Part shown: piece after piece, positions 1 to 10,015 of the stretch
How positions within the stretch are numbered: the stretch's first letter is position 1
Layout: each line of letters opens with the position of its first letter
From: Shewanella sp. 10N.286.48.A6
GTDB lineage: Bacteria > Pseudomonadota > Gammaproteobacteria > Enterobacterales > Shewanellaceae
Length of the DNA: 64,000 bases
Direction of reading: 5' to 3'
NCBI RefSeq assembly: GCF_002873135.1
Contig: NZ_MCVI01000002.1
Span: forward strand, 1-64,000
The notes under the pieces: generated by a model
Database searches by the model: none
Told to the model about the DNA's origin: nothing
Seen by the model: the letters and a program-made list of their open reading frames with translations, nothing else
Translations under genes and position numbers: made by a program

Positions 1-261
1 GATTTAGCGCAAGGGCTTTTGGCATTTTTTATCTGCAACACAAACTGAATGCGCAAAAGCTAAACAATTCGTGGTTTTTATCACCTAAAACCACCCTATT
101 TTGTTGTTGACTGCCAATTCTAGGCTGCTTGTTTACCTTCAATAGCTCAAGTATTGGAACTAAGTCTTCAATAAACTCGATAATAACTATTGGTTTTAAG
201 GTTCAAATCGCCTATTTTATTTTTAATAAGGAAAGTTGGTATACACCATTTAGGAATATAT

Positions 262-705
262 ATGCTTAGTTTACGTTTATTGTGTTTAATAGGCTGTTGT
301 AGTTTGATACAAGTTGCCAATGCTACCGTGATTTATTCTTGGGTCGATGAGAAAGGGGTAAAGCATTATAGTCAACAGCCACCGAATGAAGTTAATTCTG
401 AAAAACTCTATAGTGAAGACATTGAGCCTGCACAAGTGGGTTACTTACCTGTTATTGCTAATGCATCATCAAGTGCAAATAAACCATCGGATGCAGAAAA
501 GAATGCCGAAACCATTAAGGCTAGAGATGCTGAACAAGCAGCGTCTATTTGTGAAAGCGCTAAACACAGCCTAAATGTATTAAATACTTATCAACGATTA
601 CACCGCAAAGATCCCACCACCGGTGAAGCCGTACAGGTAACCGAAGAAGAGAGACTTGCTCAAATTGAAACCAATGAAGAAAGAATAAAACTGTTTTGCC
701 AGTAA
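262..705 (+). CDS. DUF4124-domain periplasmic protein
   Basis: Small exported protein of about 147 residues. The start at 262 is preferred over an upstream start at 190 because TAGGAA lies just before it and it begins a clean signal peptide (MLSLRLLCLIGCC... ending ANA, then TVIYSWVDE). The mature N-terminus reads YSWVDEKGVKHYSQQPP, the usual signature of DUF4124, a short beta-rich domain found in many periplasmic proteins of gammaproteobacteria. The C-terminal part is charged and helical, with two cysteines (SICESA and LFCQ). The function of the family is not known. It is followed by a strong hairpin shared with the convergent gene at 802-1110. Confidence 0.75.
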   Translation: MLSLRLLCLIGCCSLIQVANATVIYSWVDEKGVKHYSQQPPNEVNSEKLYSEDIEPAQVGYLPVIANASSSANKPSDAEKNAETIKARDAEQAASICESAKHSLNVLNTYQRLHRKDPTTGEAVQVTEEERLAQIETNEERIKLFCQ

Positions 706-752
706 TATTGTATTAGCTACAATATTAAGCAATAGCATGACATTGTGATATT

Positions 753-774
753 AAGGGGCCTATTGGCCCCTTTT
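753..774. terminator. bidirectional terminator
   Basis: AAGGGGCC, loop TATT, GGCCCCTT followed by TTTT. It sits between the convergent DUF4124 and lipoprotein genes and can serve both. Confidence 0.75.
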
Positions 775-801
775 GCTATAAGTTTTGTCGATTGGGCATG
801 A

Positions 802-1110
802 TTAATTGCCAACAGTGTACATTGATTTAAACTCGCCACCATTACAGGTTTGGGTACCTGAGCGCCAACCTTTTTCAAATGCATTTATCCCATTTAAGGT
901 TTTATCTTTCATTCCGTCGAGTGATTCACTTGATGTGCTTTGCAATAGTGCACTTTGACAGCCACGGTTATAGCCATAATGATAAATACTGTCGTAATCA
1001 ACATTACCAACCTTAATAACTGGGATTTCGCCATTGGTTTGGGGGGCAGAGCTACAGCCTGTTAGGGCTATTGCTATGAGTGCGCTACTTATTACAACTA
1101 ATTTATTCAT
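802..1110 (-). CDS. small hypothetical lipoprotein
   Basis: 102-residue protein with a lipoprotein signal peptide: MNKLVVISSALIAIALTGCSS, where LTGC is the lipobox and Cys19 the predicted lipidation site. The residues after the Cys (SSAP) do not suggest inner-membrane retention, so outer-membrane placement is likely. The mature part has a YDSIYHYGYNRGC motif and two further cysteines. A good ribosome site (AAAGGA) lies 6 nt before the ATG. I do not recognise the family; similar small lipoproteins of unknown role are common in Shewanella-type genomes. Confidence 0.7.
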   Translation of the reverse strand: MNKLVVISSALIAIALTGCSSAPQTNGEIPVIKVGNVDYDSIYHYGYNRGCQSALLQSTSSESLDGMKDKTLNGINAFEKGWRSGTQTCNGGEFKSMYTVGN

Positions 1111-1284
1111 GCTATATCCTTTTGACTAAAATCACAGTGGTTGAGTTAAACAGTCTACTTTCAAGCTAGTTTATAAATTTGATACTCGCAAGATAGCTTG
1201 TCGACACTGGGTTTACGAATTCGTCAAAAGGGTTATTTATTTTGGATAGTTTCTATTGATCAGTCTCACCTCGCCAAAAACACA

Positions 1285-1315
1285 AAAGGGGCATAGTTAA
1301 CTACTATGCCCCTTT
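1285..1315 (-). terminator. clpB terminator
   Basis: Perfect 13-bp inverted repeat AAAGGGGCATAGT / ACTATGCCCCTTT with a 5-nt loop, downstream of the clpB stop. Confidence 0.75.
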
Positions 1316-1370
1316 AATTGCTTCACTCAATTGATTAGCCATGCACTAAGTTGATTAATGACGAAGTAGA

Positions 1371-3944
1371 TTATTGGCTAAATGTTAGCAAACCATCTTT
1401 CACATCTACGTTGATTGCTTTACCTGGTAGTAAATCACCTTTTAGTAAGTGATTAGCTAATGGGTTTTCAACTTCCTGCTGCAAGGCACGCTTGAGTGGT
1501 CTTGCTCCATATATAGGATCAAATCCTGCTTCAGCAATTAATGCCAGTGCAGCTTTAGAGATCGTTAAGCTAAAGTCTTTTTCTGCTAAGCGCGCTTTTA
1601 AGTTCTCTAACTGGATTTCTGCGATATAGGCAATATGTTCAGCTGATAATGGATGAAACACCACAGTTTCATCGATACGGTTTAAAAACTCAGGCCTAAA
1701 GCTTTGGGTAACGACTTCCATTACCGATGCCTTCATCTGAGCATAATTTTGGGTTTCAAAACCTTGCTGGATAATGTCAGAGCCTAAATTTGAGGTCATG
1801 ATAATAACGGTATTTCTAAAGTCGACCGTTCGGCCTTGGCCGTCAGTTAATCTACCATCGTCCAATACTTGCAGTAAGATATTGAATACATCAGGATGGG
1901 CTTTTTCAACTTCATCGAGCAAGATGACAGAATAAGGCTTACGACGAACGGCTTCTGTTAAGTAACCGCCCTCTTCATAGCCGACATAACCAGGAGGCGC
2001 ACCCACCAGCCGTGACACGGTATGCTTTTCCATAAACTCTGACATATCGATACGCACCATGGAGGATTCAGTATCAAATAGGAATGTCGCTAATGATTTA
2101 CATAGTTCGGTTTTACCCACACCAGTTGGGCCTAAAAAGAGGAAAGAACCTATAGGGCGGTTTGGATCAGCTAGACCTGCGCGGCTTCTACGAATCGCAT
2201 TTGATACCGCTTCTATCGCTTCATTTTGACCAATCACTCTTTGATGTAGTGCGTCTTCCATTTGCAATAACTTGTCACGCTCACCTTCGAGCATTTTACT
2301 CACTGGTATACCGGTGGCTTTTGACAACACTTCTGCAATTTCAATATCGGTGACTTTATTGCGTAATAAGGTCATGTCTTGCATTTCAGCCTGAGAAGCT
2401 AAATCTAATTGCTTTTCAAGTTCAGGAATACGGCCATATTGCAGTTCAGACATTCGCGTTAAATCGCCTGCCCTTCTCGCCACGTCCATATCCATGCGCG
2501 ATTGTTCTAAATCGGCTTTAATATGTTGAGTGCCAGCCAATGCGGCTTTTTCAGTGCGCCAAATTTCGTTTAGCTCGTTGGCTTTAATTTCAACTTGAGC
2601 AAGCTCAGCCTGTAAATCACTCAGACGTTTGCGACTGGCTTCATCTTCTTCTTTCGCTAGTGCTTGTTCTTCTAGCTTAAGTTGAATTGCGCGACGCTCT
2701 AACCTATCTAATGACTCTGGCTTTGAGTCAATTTGCATACGGATACTTGAGGCTGCTTCATCAATCAAATCGATAGCTTTATCAGGTAACTTTCTGTCAG
2801 AGACATAGCGGTGTGACATAGTGGCTGCGGCTACAATAGCAGGATCGGTAATTTCCACATGGTGATGCAGCTCATAGCGTTCTTTTAAACCCCGTAATAT
2901 CGCAATGGTATCTATCACACTTGGCTCATCAACCAGCACTTTTTGGAAACGACGCTCAAGTGCGGCATCTTTTTCAATATACTGACGGTATTCATCAAGC
3001 GTGGTAGCGCCAACACAATGTAAATCGCCTCGAGCAAGAGCGGGTTTAAGCATATTACCTGCATCCATCGCCCCTTCGCCTTTACCTGCACCAACCATAG
3101 TGTGCAGCTCATCGATAAACAGGATGACTTGGCCTTCTTCTTGGGCTAACTCACTTAATACTGCTTTGAGGCGCTCTTCAAATTCACCGCGATATTTTGC
3201 GCCCGCAATTAACGAGCCCATATCAAGGGAAAGTACCCGTTTGTTTTTAATGCCTTCAGGTACTTCGCCATTGACAATCCGTTGAGCTAAGCCTTCAACG
3301 ATGGCAGTTTTACCCACACCGGGCTCGCCAATCAATACTGGATTATTTTTACTACGGCGCTGCAGTACTTGGATGGTACGGCGAATTTCTTCGTCGCGGC
3401 CAATAACCGGATCTAATTTACCTTGCTCTGCTCGCTCGGTAAGATCGACGGTAAATTTCTTTAGCGCTTGGCGTTGATCTTCGGCATTGGGATCATCGAC
3501 ATTTTGTCCGCCACGGATTTGATCTATGGTCGACTCCAAGACTTCTTTGGTGGCACCCGCCGCTTTAAGGCTTTTAGCTAACGGGTCATTGCCTTCTAAC
3601 GCCGCTAATACAAACAACTCTGACGAAATGTATTTGTCTTTTCGCTTTTGGGCTAATTTATCGCATAAGTTCAGCAAGCGGATCAGGGTTTGTGACAACT
3701 GAACATCACCACCGGTGCCTTGCACTTGCGATACTCGTTCCAGCTCTTGGCTAATTGACGAACGCAGCGCACTGACATTAATGCCCGCTTGGGTCAGTAA
3801 TGGGTGAATTGAGCCTGAATCTTGATTTAACAAAGCCATCATCAAATGAATAGGTTCAATAAACTGATGATCTCGTCCTAACGCCAGTGACTGTGCATCT
3901 GAAATGGCGATTTGAAACTTATTGGTCATACGATCGAGTCTCAT
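1371..3944 (-). CDS. clpB: ATP-dependent disaggregase ClpB
   Basis: 857-residue Hsp100 disaggregase, full length for the family. It rescues heat-aggregated proteins together with DnaK/DnaJ/GrpE in the cytoplasm. Domains in order: Clp N-terminal repeat (about 1-145), first AAA+ module with Walker A GEPGVGKT (about 206) and Walker B VILFIDE, coiled-coil middle domain (about 410-525, rich in Glu/Lys/Arg), second AAA+ module with Walker A GPTGVGKT (about 605) and pore loop GYVGYEEGG, then the C-terminal small domain. The start [10 protein letters not shown] is preceded by GGAGG. A sigma-32-like promoter lies 50-80 nt upstream. It follows rluD and pgeF on the same strand, as in Escherichia coli. 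Confidence 0.97.
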   Translation of the reverse strand: MRLDRMTNKFQIAISDAQSLALGRDHQFIEPIHLMMALLNQDSGSIHPLLTQAGINVSALRSSISQELERVSQVQGTGGDVQLSQTLIRLLNLCDKLAQKRKDKYISSELFVLAALEGNDPLAKSLKAAGATKEVLESTIDQIRGGQNVDDPNAEDQRQALKKFTVDLTERAEQGKLDPVIGRDEEIRRTIQVLQRRSKNNPVLIGEPGVGKTAIVEGLAQRIVNGEVPEGIKNKRVLSLDMGSLIAGAKYRGEFEERLKAVLSELAQEEGQVILFIDELHTMVGAGKGEGAMDAGNMLKPALARGDLHCVGATTLDEYRQYIEKDAALERRFQKVLVDEPSVIDTIAILRGLKERYELHHHVEITDPAIVAAATMSHRYVSDRKLPDKAIDLIDEAASSIRMQIDSKPESLDRLERRAIQLKLEEQALAKEEDEASRKRLSDLQAELAQVEIKANELNEIWRTEKAALAGTQHIKADLEQSRMDMDVARRAGDLTRMSELQYGRIPELEKQLDLASQAEMQDMTLLRNKVTDIEIAEVLSKATGIPVSKMLEGERDKLLQMEDALHQRVIGQNEAIEAVSNAIRRSRAGLADPNRPIGSFLFLGPTGVGKTELCKSLATFLFDTESSMVRIDMSEFMEKHTVSRLVGAPPGYVGYEEGGYLTEAVRRKPYSVILLDEVEKAHPDVFNILLQVLDDGRLTDGQGRTVDFRNTVIIMTSNLGSDIIQQGFETQNYAQMKASVMEVVTQSFRPEFLNRIDETVVFHPLSAEHIAYIAEIQLENLKARLAEKDFSLTISKAALALIAEAGFDPIYGARPLKRALQQEVENPLANHLLKGDLLPGKAINVDVKDGLLTFSQ

Positions 3945-3995
3945 ACGGCCTCCTAAACAATTAATTTAAAAACGGGAATGTTTTTGATAAGTAAA

Positions 3996-4022
3996 ATATG
4001 GGGGTGTTTATGGATTTTTCAA
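3996..4022 (-). promoter_or_regulatory. heat-shock (sigma-32-type) promoter of clpB
   Basis: Read on the minus strand: TTGAAA (4022-4017), a 13-nt spacer, then CCCCATAT (4003-3996). This matches the CTTGAAA / CCCCATNT pattern and spacing of RpoH promoters. It would give a leader of about 45 nt before the clpB ATG at 3944. Confidence 0.75.
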
Positions 4023-4088
4023 TCTAATGAGGCGAATTTAAAAATAAACCGTTAGGTTAAATGATGTAGATCAAATCTAAAAAACAGA

Positions 4089-4829
4089 TTAGGACTTAAG
4101 CCAGATAAGCGACGCCATGCGGCCAGTTTGTTGTTCGCGGCGATAAGAAAAGTAATCACTATCGCTAAAAGTGCAGCGATTAGCGCAATATATTTGGGGA
4201 ATACCTAATAACGCCAGCCTCATTTGAGCTAAGCCCGCTAAATCTGCTAAATACTTTTCAGCTTGCGGTTTAAAGTAGTCAGTCGCTTGAGGATGCTTTT
4301 CGGTAAAATATTGAAGTACTTCTGCGCCAACTTCAAACGCACCAGGGCCAATTGCAGGACCTAAATAAGCGATGAGTTCAGTCGTAGGAGAGGAAAATTT
4401 GCTAACTGCGGCTTCAATTATGCCATCACATAAGCCACGCCAGCCGGCATGGACTGCAGCAACTTCAGTGCCCGCATTATTACACAGTAATACAGGAAGG
4501 CAATCTGCGGTCATAATCGCCAGTGCAGTATTGGGGGAGTTGGTATAACTACCATCGCCAATGAGAGGAGATGCAATATCAGCTGTCGTCAGTCTAGAGC
4601 AATCAATGATGTCAGTGCCATGCACTTGCTCAAGCCAAACAAGTGGCGACTGGATTGAATGCGCTGTTTGTAATAAAGCCCGATTGGCCATGACATCTGC
4701 TACAACATCCCCCACATGCAAGCCTAAATTCAGGCTGTCATAAGGTGGTTTGCTGACACCGCCATGACGATTTGTCATGGTGATAGCAACATTATCAGGT
4801 AATGGCCAACTGGCTTTAAACACAATCAA
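4089..4829 (-). CDS. pgeF: peptidoglycan editing factor PgeF / YfiH-type laccase-domain protein
   Basis: 246-residue member of the YfiH/LACC1 family (multicopper polyphenol oxidase-type fold). In enterics PgeF removes wrongly built UDP-MurNAc-L-Ser; other members act on purine nucleosides. Visible family marks are TNRHGGVS near the N-terminus, WLEQVHGTDI (His ligand), MTADCLPVLL (Cys ligand), and AAVHAGWRGL (His ligand), the Zn-binding His/Cys/His set. The C-terminal NRCTFSDSDYFSYRR block is also typical. It lies 32 bp downstream of rluD and is probably co-transcribed, the same order as rluD-yfiH-clpB in E. coli. Confidence 0.93.
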   Translation of the reverse strand: MIVFKASWPLPDNVAITMTNRHGGVSKPPYDSLNLGLHVGDVVADVMANRALLQTAHSIQSPLVWLEQVHGTDIIDCSRLTTADIASPLIGDGSYTNSPNTALAIMTADCLPVLLCNNAGTEVAAVHAGWRGLCDGIIEAAVSKFSSPTTELIAYLGPAIGPGAFEVGAEVLQYFTEKHPQATDYFKPQAEKYLADLAGLAQMRLALLGIPQIYCANRCTFSDSDYFSYRREQQTGRMASLIWLKS

Positions 4830-4861
4830 TCCTTATGCCATCGCTTACGCAAGACTAACGC

Positions 4862-5836
4862 CTATAGGTATTCTATTGGATTTAGTTCTGTGTCTTCGCG
4901 CAATGCTTTGGTTAGCATCTTCATATCCTCAGGGATAGGAGCATGCCAAGTCATAATTTCTTGGGTAAACGGATGTGCAAGCTCCAAACGCACCGCATGT
5001 AACGCCTGACGCTCAAAGCCTTTTAAGAGTTCAAAAAACGCTTTGCTTGCTTTTTTAGGCGGACGTGGACGACCACCATAAACAGGATCACCAACTAGCA
5101 CGTGGCCAATATAAGCCATATGAACACGAATTTGGTGAGTACGACCTGTTTCAAGACGCAGTCTTAAACGAGTATGGGCTCTAAATTTTTCAGCAACGCG
5201 ATAATGAGTGACTGAAGGACGGCCCCCCATAATCACTGCCATTTGAGTACGACGAGTTTCATGGCGTTCAATAGGTTCATCAACCGTGCCACCAGCTGTC
5301 ATAGTACCAATCACAATTGCTTCGTATTCACGCACGATATCACGGGCTTGAAGCGCCGCAACAAGGTGAGTTTGTGCTTCAACCGTTTTAGCCACCACCA
5401 TTAAACCTGTGGTGTCTTTATCTAAACGATGCACAATACCAGCACGTGGTACATGTTCGATTTCAGGACAATGATGTAATAACGCATTTAATAATGTGCC
5501 ATCAGCATTACCTGCACCAGGATGCACAACCAAGCCCGCTTGCTTGTTTACCACTAAAATATGGTCATCTTCGTAGACGATATCTAGTGGGATTTTCTGC
5601 GCTTTATCTTTAACTTCTTCTTCAAGCGTTGCTTCTACAGCAATTAACTGCGACTCTAGTACCTTCTCACGAGGTATATCGACGACAGTATCATCAACTG
5701 AAACTGCACCAGATAAAATCCATTCTTTGATGCGTGTACGGGAATAATCAGGGAACAATTCAGCCAAAGCTTGGTCTAATCTTAGACCCGTTTGACTTGC
5801 TGTGATTTCGCTTTTTAGATTAATCTCTTGTGTCAT
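4862..5836 (-). CDS. rluD: 23S rRNA pseudouridine synthase RluD
   Basis: 324-residue RluA-family enzyme that converts uridines of helix 69 in 23S rRNA (U1911, U1915, U1917 in E. coli numbering) to pseudouridine. An N-terminal S4 RNA-binding domain (about 18-80) is followed by the catalytic domain with the HRLDKDTTGLMVVAK motif, where the Asp is the catalytic nucleophile. ETGRTHQIRVH and HAVRLELAHPFT are the later family motifs. It is divergent from bamD, with a 125-bp shared spacer. The leader holds a small ACCCC-GGGGT hairpin (5847-5862) close to the start. Confidence 0.96.
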   Translation of the reverse strand: MTQEINLKSEITASQTGLRLDQALAELFPDYSRTRIKEWILSGAVSVDDTVVDIPREKVLESQLIAVEATLEEEVKDKAQKIPLDIVYEDDHILVVNKQAGLVVHPGAGNADGTLLNALLHHCPEIEHVPRAGIVHRLDKDTTGLMVVAKTVEAQTHLVAALQARDIVREYEAIVIGTMTAGGTVDEPIERHETRRTQMAVIMGGRPSVTHYRVAEKFRAHTRLRLRLETGRTHQIRVHMAYIGHVLVGDPVYGGRPRPPKKASKAFFELLKGFERQALHAVRLELAHPFTQEIMTWHAPIPEDMKMLTKALREDTELNPIEYL

Positions 5837-5961
5837 AGGAACCGTACCCCTTTTTTGGGGTCCAAAGTGAATGAACTATCTGTTACAATCGGATTGTTTT
5901 CTATTTTACAGTGAAATGGAAAAATTCTTAACAATAACTTATAAAAGAATTGAATTTACAT

Positions 5962-6726
5962 ATGCATAATTTTGCCAAAGGCGCCGCCCTAGTATTGTTT
6001 TCATTGACTTTAACGGCTTGTAGCACCTCTAAAGGTTTTGAAGAAGAAGTTGTCAGTAACAAGTCGCCAGAAGCACTTTATGCTCAGGCACGAACCTCAA
6101 TGGAACTTGGGAACTACTCAAAAGCCGTTAGAACCCTAGAAGCGTTAGACTCGCGTTACCCGTTCGGCCCCCACAAAACTCAAGTCCAATTGGACATGAT
6201 TTTTGCCTATTATAAGATGGATGATGTCGCATCAGGTATTGCTAACATTGACCGCTTTTTACGCTTAAACCCAACCCATCCAGATATTGATTATGTCTAT
6301 TATATGCGTGGTTTGACTAATATGCAGGCTGATAATTATCTTTTTCACGATATGATGAATATTGACCGCACCGATCGCGATCCTAAAAATGCCCAAGATG
6401 CTTTTAAAGATTTTGATCGTTTAATCAAAAGCTACCCAGATAGTAAGTATGCAGCAGATGCACAACATCGTATGCAATACCTAAAAAACCGTTTAGCAAA
6501 ATACTCAATCAAAGTAGCTGAGTATTATATTAAAATGGGCGCTTGGAGCGCTGCAGCGGTAAGAGCACAAACTGTGATGGAGCAATTCCCAGGAACACCA
6601 TCAACTGAACATGCCCTTGAAATCATGGCTCAGGCTTACGAAGAATTAGGTCAAGAGCAGCTAAAGCAAAACGTGGTAACCGTGATGGCGGCGAATTTCC
6701 CGAATAATGAGTTAGTCAGTAACTAA
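5962..6726 (+). CDS. bamD: outer membrane assembly lipoprotein BamD
   Basis: About 254 residues. BamD is the essential lipoprotein of the BAM complex that folds beta-barrel proteins into the outer membrane. The start at the ATG 5962 gives MHNFAKGAALVLFSLTLTACSTS with lipobox LTAC; an in-frame TTG at 5950 only adds four residues. The mature chain shows the TPR repeats of the family (EALYAQARTSMELGNYSKAVRTLEALDSRYPFG..., then two further repeats) and the conserved YYMRGLTNM region. Divergent to rluD as in enterics, and followed by a strong terminator. Confidence 0.95.
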   Translation: MHNFAKGAALVLFSLTLTACSTSKGFEEEVVSNKSPEALYAQARTSMELGNYSKAVRTLEALDSRYPFGPHKTQVQLDMIFAYYKMDDVASGIANIDRFLRLNPTHPDIDYVYYMRGLTNMQADNYLFHDMMNIDRTDRDPKNAQDAFKDFDRLIKSYPDSKYAADAQHRMQYLKNRLAKYSIKVAEYYIKMGAWSAAAVRAQTVMEQFPGTPSTEHALEIMAQAYEELGQEQLKQNVVTVMAANFPNNELVSN

Positions 6727-6755
6727 TGTTTAGCCTTACTGCTTAACTACGCTAG

Positions 6756-6784
6756 AATGCCTTCAATTTGAAGGCATTTTTTAT
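6756..6784 (+). terminator. bamD terminator
   Basis: AATGCCTTCAA / TTGAAGGCATT perfect 11-bp arms with a one-base centre, followed by TTTTTT. Confidence 0.8.
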
Positions 6785-6908
6785 TTATACGCCATGTAGA
6801 ATAAAACATCACAAAAGGTACAAAAGATATGCAGTTGACACATTTTCAGCTTAAATGCTAAAAAAACGGTTGACTCAAACGGCTTAAAACCTTAAATTGC
6901 ATCCCGTC

Positions 6909-6984
6909 GCCCGAATAGCTCAGTCGGTAGAGCAGAGGATTGAAAATCCTCGTGTCCCTGGTTCGATTCCGGGTTCGGGCACCA
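6909..6984 (+). tRNA. tRNA-Phe (anticodon GAA)
   Basis: 76-nt cloverleaf with encoded CCA. Acceptor arm GCCCGAA/TTCGGGC, D arm with AGCTCAGTCGGTAGAGC, anticodon stem GAGGA/TCCTC around the loop TTGAAAA (anticodon GAA), T arm with GGTTCGATTCC. It differs from E. coli tRNA-Phe at only a few stem pairs. The gene is followed 40 nt later by a strong hairpin terminator. Confidence 0.97.
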
Positions 6985-7024
6985 TATTTAGATTTGGTGG
7001 CTAACGCGACCAAATAACAAAAAA

Positions 7025-7047
7025 GCCTCGCAATGCGAGGCTTTTTT
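7025..7047 (+). terminator. tRNA-Phe terminator
   Basis: GCCTCGC, loop AAT, GCGAGGC followed by six T. Confidence 0.85.
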
Positions 7048-7264
7048 GTTTCTGTCATTTATCATTCATGCGGTAACCATTGCATCAATAAAGCGCCTTA
7101 ACGACTTTGAGTCAGTACTCTGACTCATTTACTAGCTCCTTGTACTAGCCTCTTGAGCAAGCACACCTGAGTAATACCAGCTCATTAAAGCGCAACTTAT
7201 TAGCGCCGCAGCTAACTAACACAAAGTCACCCTTGGCTTAAGTTAACCTCACAGACAATACCCA

Positions 7265-8989
7265 TTAAGCTGGCTCAATGTAATCCACCAGCATTTGTAC
7301 GGTTTGATTACCTCTAAACTCATTCACATCCAGTTTATAAGCCACACGAGCATGTTTTATGCTTGCATCAGGCCAAGTGGTTAAATCAACATTAAATGCA
7401 ATCGCATCCATCATTACAGCGCCACACTGAGACTCTAACACCAGCTTTAGGTGCTTTTCACCGACAATGCGCTGTTGAATGACACTGAAATAACCATCAA
7501 ATAATGGCTCTTCAAATGCTTGCCCCCATGGGCCTGCATCTCTTAACAAATAGGCAGTATCGAGGTTCATCAGCGCGACTGGCAATTCACCATCAGATAA
7601 AATCTCACCGGTAAGCTGCTCAGGTTTTAATATTTCACGCACCGCTTTGTCATAGGCTTGTTCAAACTCGCTAAAGGCATCAGCTTTTAGGGATAGTCCT
7701 GCTGCCATCGCATGTCCGCCAAACTTAAGGATCATCCCAGGGTGACGGCTATTAATTAGCTCCAATAAGTCACGCATGTGTAAGCCCTTAATCGAGCGAG
7801 CGGAGCCTTTAATCTCACCGTTACCCGCATCGGCAAAAGCAATCACGGGGCGATGATATTTATCTTTAATGCGTGATGCTAAAATACCAATCACGCCCTG
7901 ATGCCAATCTTCTTGAAAAATGGCTAATCCCCAAGGTAATTTAGTTTCATCCAAGCTGAGTTTTTGTAAGCTTTTTAGGGCTTCTTGCTGCATACCGGTT
8001 TCTAATTCGCGGCGCTCAGCATTCAGACCATCAAGCTCACCTGCCATGCGTCTGGCGAGCATCATATCTTCACAAAGTAGGGTTTCGACCCCTAAGGCCA
8101 TTTCATCTAAGCGTCCTGCGGCATTAAGTCTTGGGCCTACTGCAAAACCAAAATCTGATGCGACAATGCGCTGCGGGTTTCGCTTAGCGACTTCAAGCAG
8201 AGCTGTGATCCCAACACGGCAGCGACCACTACGTACTCTTTGTAAGCCAGCTTGCACTAAAATGCGGTTATTACTATCAAGGGAAACCACATCAGCCACA
8301 GTCCCCAGTGCAACAATGTCCAATAAACTGCCTAAGTTCGGCTCGGCTAATTGATTAAGCTGATACCAATCGCGGGCGCGTAATTCACTGCGCAGTACAG
8401 ACATCAAATAAAATGCCACGCCCACACCTGCAATAGATTTACTGGCAAACTCACAGCCAGCTTGATTTGGATTAACAATGGCATCGGCTATGGGCAATGA
8501 TTTACCCGGTAGATGGTGATCTGTCACCACTACGGTCATCCCCAGCGCTTTAGCCGCTGCTACGCCTTCTATGGATGAAATACCATTATCTACGGTAATT
8601 AATACCTCAGCGCCTTTTGACTGCGCCACAGCTACAATTTCTGGGCTTAAGCCATAGCCATAATCAAATCGATTAGGAATAAGATAATCCACATGCTGAG
8701 CACCCATCATCCGTAATGCCAACAAACACACACTGGTTGAGGTAGCGCCATCTGCGTCAAAGTCGCCCACAATCAAAATGGACTTTTTCGCCATAATAGC
8801 ATCGGCAATAATACGCGCAGCTTCAGCCAAGCCCATCATAGAATCTGGGCGTAATAGCTTTGAAAGACTCAGATCACAGCCCAAAAGGTCGACGCCTCGA
8901 CGGGCATACAATTGCTTTAAAATAGCAGGAATACTAGCTGGTAAATGACTATCGTCTACTAGAGGTCGGCGAACAATTTTATGGGCCAC
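7265..8989 (-). CDS. recJ: single-strand DNA 5'-3' exonuclease RecJ
   Basis: 574 residues, full length. RecJ degrades single-stranded DNA 5' to 3' in RecF-pathway recombination, mismatch repair and base excision repair. DHH phosphoesterase motifs are visible: LIVGDFDADGATSTS (motif I), ITVDNGISS, VVVTDHHLPG (the DHH motif), and later GVGVAFYLM and FGFAVGPRLNAAGRL. The DHHA1 domain carries KFGGHAMAAGLSL. It is the last gene of the conserved xerD-dsbC-recJ group, but a hairpin (9056-9089) lies between dsbC and recJ. Confidence 0.97.
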   Translation of the reverse strand: MAHKIVRRPLVDDSHLPASIPAILKQLYARRGVDLLGCDLSLSKLLRPDSMMGLAEAARIIADAIMAKKSILIVGDFDADGATSTSVCLLALRMMGAQHVDYLIPNRFDYGYGLSPEIVAVAQSKGAEVLITVDNGISSIEGVAAAKALGMTVVVTDHHLPGKSLPIADAIVNPNQAGCEFASKSIAGVGVAFYLMSVLRSELRARDWYQLNQLAEPNLGSLLDIVALGTVADVVSLDSNNRILVQAGLQRVRSGRCRVGITALLEVAKRNPQRIVASDFGFAVGPRLNAAGRLDEMALGVETLLCEDMMLARRMAGELDGLNAERRELETGMQQEALKSLQKLSLDETKLPWGLAIFQEDWHQGVIGILASRIKDKYHRPVIAFADAGNGEIKGSARSIKGLHMRDLLELINSRHPGMILKFGGHAMAAGLSLKADAFSEFEQAYDKAVREILKPEQLTGEILSDGELPVALMNLDTAYLLRDAGPWGQAFEEPLFDGYFSVIQQRIVGEKHLKLVLESQCGAVMMDAIAFNVDLTTWPDASIKHARVAYKLDVNEFRGNQTVQMLVDYIEPA

Positions 8990-9055
8990 AAAAACACCTT
9001 AAGAAAATATCGAATTATGAAGTGGGAATGAATCATTGAAACTGAATTTACCATA

Positions 9056-9089
9056 ACAAAAAAGGCGAGCTTTGGGCTCACCTTTTGTT
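9056..9089 (-). terminator. terminator-like hairpin between dsbC and recJ
   Basis: On the minus strand AAAGGTGAGC / GCTCGCCTTT with one G-U pair, followed by a T run. It would end or attenuate the dsbC transcript before recJ. Confidence 0.6.
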
Positions 9090-9145
9090 ATAAATTAACG
9101 TCTTTTAACGCGCTTTAGCGGCTAAATCCGTTAACTCACTGTAGA

Positions 9146-9874
9146 TTAAAGATTGGTTTTAATGGTATTTAATAATGCTTCAGGCGGTTGATAGCCTGGT
9201 ACTAATACGCCATTTTCTAACACAATTGCTGGGGTACCGTTAATACCAAATGAGCCACCTAAGCGGTATTGACCTTCGATATTAGCATCACATTTTGCCG
9301 CTTTTACATTACGACCAGTTTTGGCATCGGTCATCGCTTGTAGTGGATCTTTAGCACACCACACAGCTTCCATTTCATCGGCATTCGCTGACGGAATACC
9401 CGCACGAGGATAAGCTAAATATCTTACGGTAATTCCTAAATCGTTATAGCCATCCATTTGCTGATGCAACTTACGACAATAGCCACAATCAACATCGGTA
9501 AAAATAGTCACCACATGTTTTTCATTTTTGGCTTTATAAACCAACATATCCTTTTCAAAAGGTTTTAGCATATCAATGCGAGGGCCTGCTAGTGCTACCT
9601 CGGTTAAGTTTTTCATGCCCTTTTGTAAATCATACATATTACCGTGAAGTAACTTACTGCCATCTGGAGACACATATAGCAGACCACGGTCAGTAAGCGC
9701 TTGATAAAGACCATCAATTGGCGATGCCTCAATGCTCAAAACATTCACACCTAAGGTATCTGAAACTTGTTTTTTGAGTTCTGCTTCATTAGGGATATCA
9801 GAGGCAGAAGCGGCATGTAATAACGGGGCTACTGCAAGCGTTATCGCTAAAGAGAATGCTTTGGTTAACTTCAT
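9146..9874 (-). CDS. dsbC: periplasmic disulfide isomerase DsbC
   Basis: 242-residue exported thiol-disulfide isomerase. It shuffles wrong disulfides in periplasmic proteins and is kept reduced by DsbD. The signal peptide MKLTKAFSLAITLAVAPLLHAASA is followed by an N-terminal dimerisation domain (about 27-80) and a thioredoxin fold with the CGYC active site in FTDVDCGYCRKLH. The cis-Pro is in GINGTPAIVL. A second cysteine pair (VWCAKD and AAKCDA) matches the structural disulfide of DsbC. Located between xerD and recJ as in E. coli. Confidence 0.95.
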   Translation of the reverse strand: MKLTKAFSLAITLAVAPLLHAASASDIPNEAELKKQVSDTLGVNVLSIEASPIDGLYQALTDRGLLYVSPDGSKLLHGNMYDLQKGMKNLTEVALAGPRIDMLKPFEKDMLVYKAKNEKHVVTIFTDVDCGYCRKLHQQMDGYNDLGITVRYLAYPRAGIPSANADEMEAVWCAKDPLQAMTDAKTGRNVKAAKCDANIEGQYRLGGSFGINGTPAIVLENGVLVPGYQPPEALLNTIKTNL

Positions 9875-10015
9875 TTAAAATCCTATTTGGTCAATCTGTA
9901 TTAGTCTACTCACTATATAGACCCGCTCATCAGCGCAAAAGTTACAGACAATATTTCATGAAAGCAACTACACAGCGCTCATTTTGTGTAAGCAATAATA
10001 AACATTCATTTTGCA

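Noticed and set aside
6858..7058. Minus-strand 66-codon frame
   Set aside because: It is antisense to tRNA-Phe and its terminator; the protein-like text (GARTRNRTRDTRIF) is the well-known artefact of reading a tRNA backwards.
7920..8354. 144-codon plus-strand frame inside recJ
   Set aside because: Antisense shadow of a well-supported gene; Ser/Arg-rich composition typical of such shadows.
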